7,743 nucleotides of DNA from Aquimarina sp. (GTDB lineage: Bacteria; Bacteroidota; Bacteroidia; Flavobacteriales; Flavobacteriaceae). Position numbers and translations under genes: made by a program. The notes under the pieces are model-generated. The model did not search any database, had not been told where the DNA came from, and saw nothing but the letters and a program-made list of their open reading frames with translations. Where the stretch lies: the NCBI GenBank assembly GCA_002697475.1, contig NZVW01000176.1, positions 1 to 7,743 on the forward strand. Reading direction: 5' to 3'. This document shows, one piece after another, positions 6,051 through 7,743 of the stretch (position 1 is the stretch's first letter; every line of letters begins with the position of its first letter).

Positions 6051-6419
6051 ATGTCAAAATTCTCTAGCTTTATTAAAGGTAGAATTAGAGGGTGTGGATA
6101 TGCATTCAAAGGCGCTCTTTTACTTTTAAAAACAGAACCAAGCATACAAGTACAGGCGGTGATTACGGTAGTGATCACCGTAGCTGGTTTTTATTTCAAT
6201 ATTACCAAAACTGAATGGATGATGCAGATTTTTGCTATAGGTTTAGTAATGAGCGTAGAGGGTATAAATACAGCTATTGAAGAAATAGCCGATTTTGTAC
6301 ACCCGGATTTTCATAATAAAATAGGATTTATAAAAGATGTATCTGCAGGTGCGGTTTTTATAGCAGCTGTGATCGCAGTGATTATTGGTCTTATTATCTA
6401 TATCCCATATTTTGTTTAG
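6051..6419 (+). CDS. dgkA: DgkA-family diacylglycerol/undecaprenol kinase
   Basis: A small integral inner-membrane lipid kinase of 122 residues, typical for the prokaryotic DAGK family. Family members phosphorylate diacylglycerol (E. coli) or undecaprenol (Gram-positive DgkA); the substrate here cannot be told from sequence. An N-terminal amphipathic segment (SKFSSFIKGRIRGCGYAFKG) is followed by three membrane helices at about 33-49, 57-76 and 97-119. The catalytic and metal-binding signature is present: E70-x-x-N73-T-A-I-E77 in VEGINTAIEEIAD, then K95-D96 in FIKDVSAGAVF. It begins 5 bp after the tpx stop codon, so co-transcription is likely. This pairs a peroxidase with a membrane enzyme without an obvious functional link. 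No clear terminator follows; the next gene seems to have its own promoter. Confidence 0.92.
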   Translation: MSKFSSFIKGRIRGCGYAFKGALLLLKTEPSIQVQAVITVVITVAGFYFNITKTEWMMQIFAIGLVMSVEGINTAIEEIADFVHPDFHNKIGFIKDVSAGAVFIAAVIAVIIGLIIYIPYFV

Positions 6420-6436
6420 AAAATTTTTTTTGCATT

Positions 6437-6468
6437 TTGACGTTCCATATTAGATATTCGTATTTTTG
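6437..6468 (+). promoter_or_regulatory. Bacteroidota-type promoter for ftsK
   Basis: TTG (6437-6439, within TTTTG) and TATTTTTG (6461-6468) are separated by 21 bp. The second is an exact TAnnTTTG -7 box and the first fits the -33 element within the accepted 17-23 bp spacing. Transcription should start near 6475, giving a leader of only about 10 nt before the ATG at 6486. This is the best-formed promoter in the window. Confidence 0.65.
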
Positions 6469-6485
6469 CGACAAGACAACAACTA

Positions 6486-7743
6486 ATGGCTAAACGTAAA
6501 GCAACTACAAAAAAAAATACTACAAAAACACCTAAAAGAACTTTAAGAGAAAGATTTACGCTATCCAGGCAGCAAAAAGTTGTACTTGGAACTTTTTTGT
6601 TTTTTCTGGGTATAGCGTTATTTTTTGCTTTTTTATCCTTTTTTTATAATTGGAAAGTTGATCAAAGTGAGATTTCTCAATTCACCAATCGCAATGCTAC
6701 TCCAAAAAACTGGCTAAGTAAATTCGGAGCAGAAGTAAGTCATTTCTTTATTTTTAGAGGCTTCGGAATTTCTTCATTGATAATTCCTGTCTTAACTTCT
6801 TTAACTGGAATCTATTTGTTTTTTGATTTGAACAGAAAAAAACTAGCGGGATTTTGGTTTTGGGGAACACTTGTTATGCTTTGGATTTCAGTGGTTTTTG
6901 GATTTGTTAAACAAGAGAGTGGTCTTTTTGCAGGGGTTATTGGATATGAAACTAATGATTTTTTAAGGGACTATGTAGGTTTTATAGGTACAGTTTTAAT
7001 TCTGGCTTTTTTTGCTATAATTTACATAGTAGTTAGACTGAAATATACACCAGAAAAGATAGCAGAATCAATAAAACAAACCCAGGATACTATAGTCCAG
7101 GATTTTGAAAACAAGACTTCAACTAAGACAACAGATAAGGAGGTCGCCCAAAAGAATGAGAATGTCAATGAAATAAAAATTACTTCAGAACCAGAACCAT
7201 ACACTGAAGTTAATCTGAATATAGATAAAACAGAAACAAAATCTGAAGACGTAACCGCAATTAAATCAGAACCTGAAAAGATTGTTATAAAATCTGAAGA
7301 TAATCCGGAAGATATAGCAATGGAAGTAGAAACCATTCAGGAAGAAGAGGAGATTGAGAATTTAAGCGCAAAACTAGTTAAGGATTTTGGTGAGTTTGAT
7401 CCAAAGCTGGAACTTGCTAATTTTAAATTCCCAACTATTGATTTACTTAAAGATTATGCTGCTCAGTCCGGGGGTATAACTATAGATCAAAGCGAACTTG
7501 AAGAAAATAAAAATCGTATTGTAGATACTCTTAAAAACTATAAGATTGAAATAGCTCAGATTAAAGCTACAGTAGGTCCAACAGTTACGCTTTATGAAAT
7601 TGTACCAGAAGCAGGTATAAGAATATCTAAGATTAAGAACCTTGAGGATGATATAGCTCTATCATTAGCAGCATTAGGTATAAGAATTATTGCACCAATA
7701 CCTGGTAAAGGTACAATAGGTATAGAAGTACCTAATAAGAAAG
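6486..7743 (+). CDS. ftsK: DNA translocase FtsK (N-terminal part, cut by window edge)
   Basis: Septal DNA translocase that links cell division with chromosome segregation and dimer resolution. I translated 419 complete codons with no stop; the Walker A/B motor and gamma domain should lie beyond the window. Visible order: basic N-terminal tail 1-31 (MAKRKATTKKN), four membrane helices at about 32-54, 96-115, 121-141 and 165-185 (the usual FtsK topology), and an acidic linker about 187-312 with short repeats such as IKSEPE and IKSED. Then comes the alpha domain from about 313 (FKFPTIDLLKDYA), with GPTVTLYEIVPEAGIRIS and RIIAPIPGKGTIGIEVPN, both highly typical of FtsK/SpoIIIE. The start ATG lies just after a well-formed promoter and 66 bp after dgkA. 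The linker is short compared with E. coli FtsK, as is common outside Proteobacteria. Confidence 0.96.
   Translation, partial: MAKRKATTKKNTTKTPKRTLRERFTLSRQQKVVLGTFLFFLGIALFFAFLSFFYNWKVDQSEISQFTNRNATPKNWLSKFGAEVSHFFIFRGFGISSLIIPVLTSLTGIYLFFDLNRKKLAGFWFWGTLVMLWISVVFGFVKQESGLFAGVIGYETNDFLRDYVGFIGTVLILAFFAIIYIVVRLKYTPEKIAESIKQTQDTIVQDFENKTSTKTTDKEVAQKNENVNEIKITSEPEPYTEVNLNIDKTETKSEDVTAIKSEPEKIVIKSEDNPEDIAMEVETIQEEEEIENLSAKLVKDFGEFDPKLELANFKFPTIDLLKDYAAQSGGITIDQSELEENKNRIVDTLKNYKIEIAQIKATVGPTVTLYEIVPEAGIRISKIKNLEDDIALSLAALGIRIIAPIPGKGTIGIEVPNKK

Noticed and set aside
7022..7336. 104-codon open frame on the minus strand
   Set aside because: It lies antisense to the ftsK linker and alpha-domain region. 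The low-complexity Ser/Val-rich product is what the complement of an acidic, Lys/Glu-rich coding region gives, and it has no family features.

Overview
The window looks like chromosomal DNA of a Bacteroidota bacterium, most likely a Flavobacteriaceae member. It is AT-rich. The genes lack Shine-Dalgarno sequences and have A/T-rich leaders. Promoter-like TAnnTTTG boxes sit where Bacteroidota -7 elements should be. The proteins (BshB1, a DUF6952-type protein next to a thioredoxin, Tpx-DgkA-FtsK) fit that group. No mobile element, RNA gene or CRISPR array is visible.

Layout: the window splits into two divergent blocks. On the minus strand, read from about 3.9 kb down to 1, are a hybrid sensor histidine kinase with an extracytoplasmic TPR region, a trans-sulfuration PLP enzyme (cystathionine gamma-synthase/lyase type), and the N-terminal half of the bacillithiol deacetylase BshB1, cut by the window edge. 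On the plus strand are a 2-Cys peroxiredoxin, an intrinsic terminator, an atypical thioredoxin (WCGNC) overlapping a small acidic DUF6952-type protein, a second terminator, thiol peroxidase tpx, a DgkA-type lipid kinase, and the first 419 codons of ftsK, cut by the window edge.

How the genes fit together: the theme is low-molecular-weight thiol and peroxide metabolism. The PLP enzyme works in the Cys/Met pathway. BshB1 makes the glucosaminyl-malate that later receives cysteine to form bacillithiol. The two peroxidases (2-Cys Prx and Tpx) consume peroxides, and the thioredoxin is a plausible electron donor. The histidine kinase is transcribed divergently from the peroxiredoxin and has no DNA-binding output domain. 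Its signal is unknown and its place in a redox circuit is only inferred from position. DgkA and FtsK are housekeeping envelope and cell-division genes next to this cluster.

Most interesting points: the Prx / terminator / atypical Trx-DUF6952 arrangement; helically phased repeats at a kinase promoter that lacks a -33 box; and two genes (kinase and peroxiredoxin) whose longest reading frames begin at TTG codons lying inside promoter elements, so both need shorter starts. I see no unmistakably new multi-gene system. The Trx-DUF6952 pair is the best candidate.
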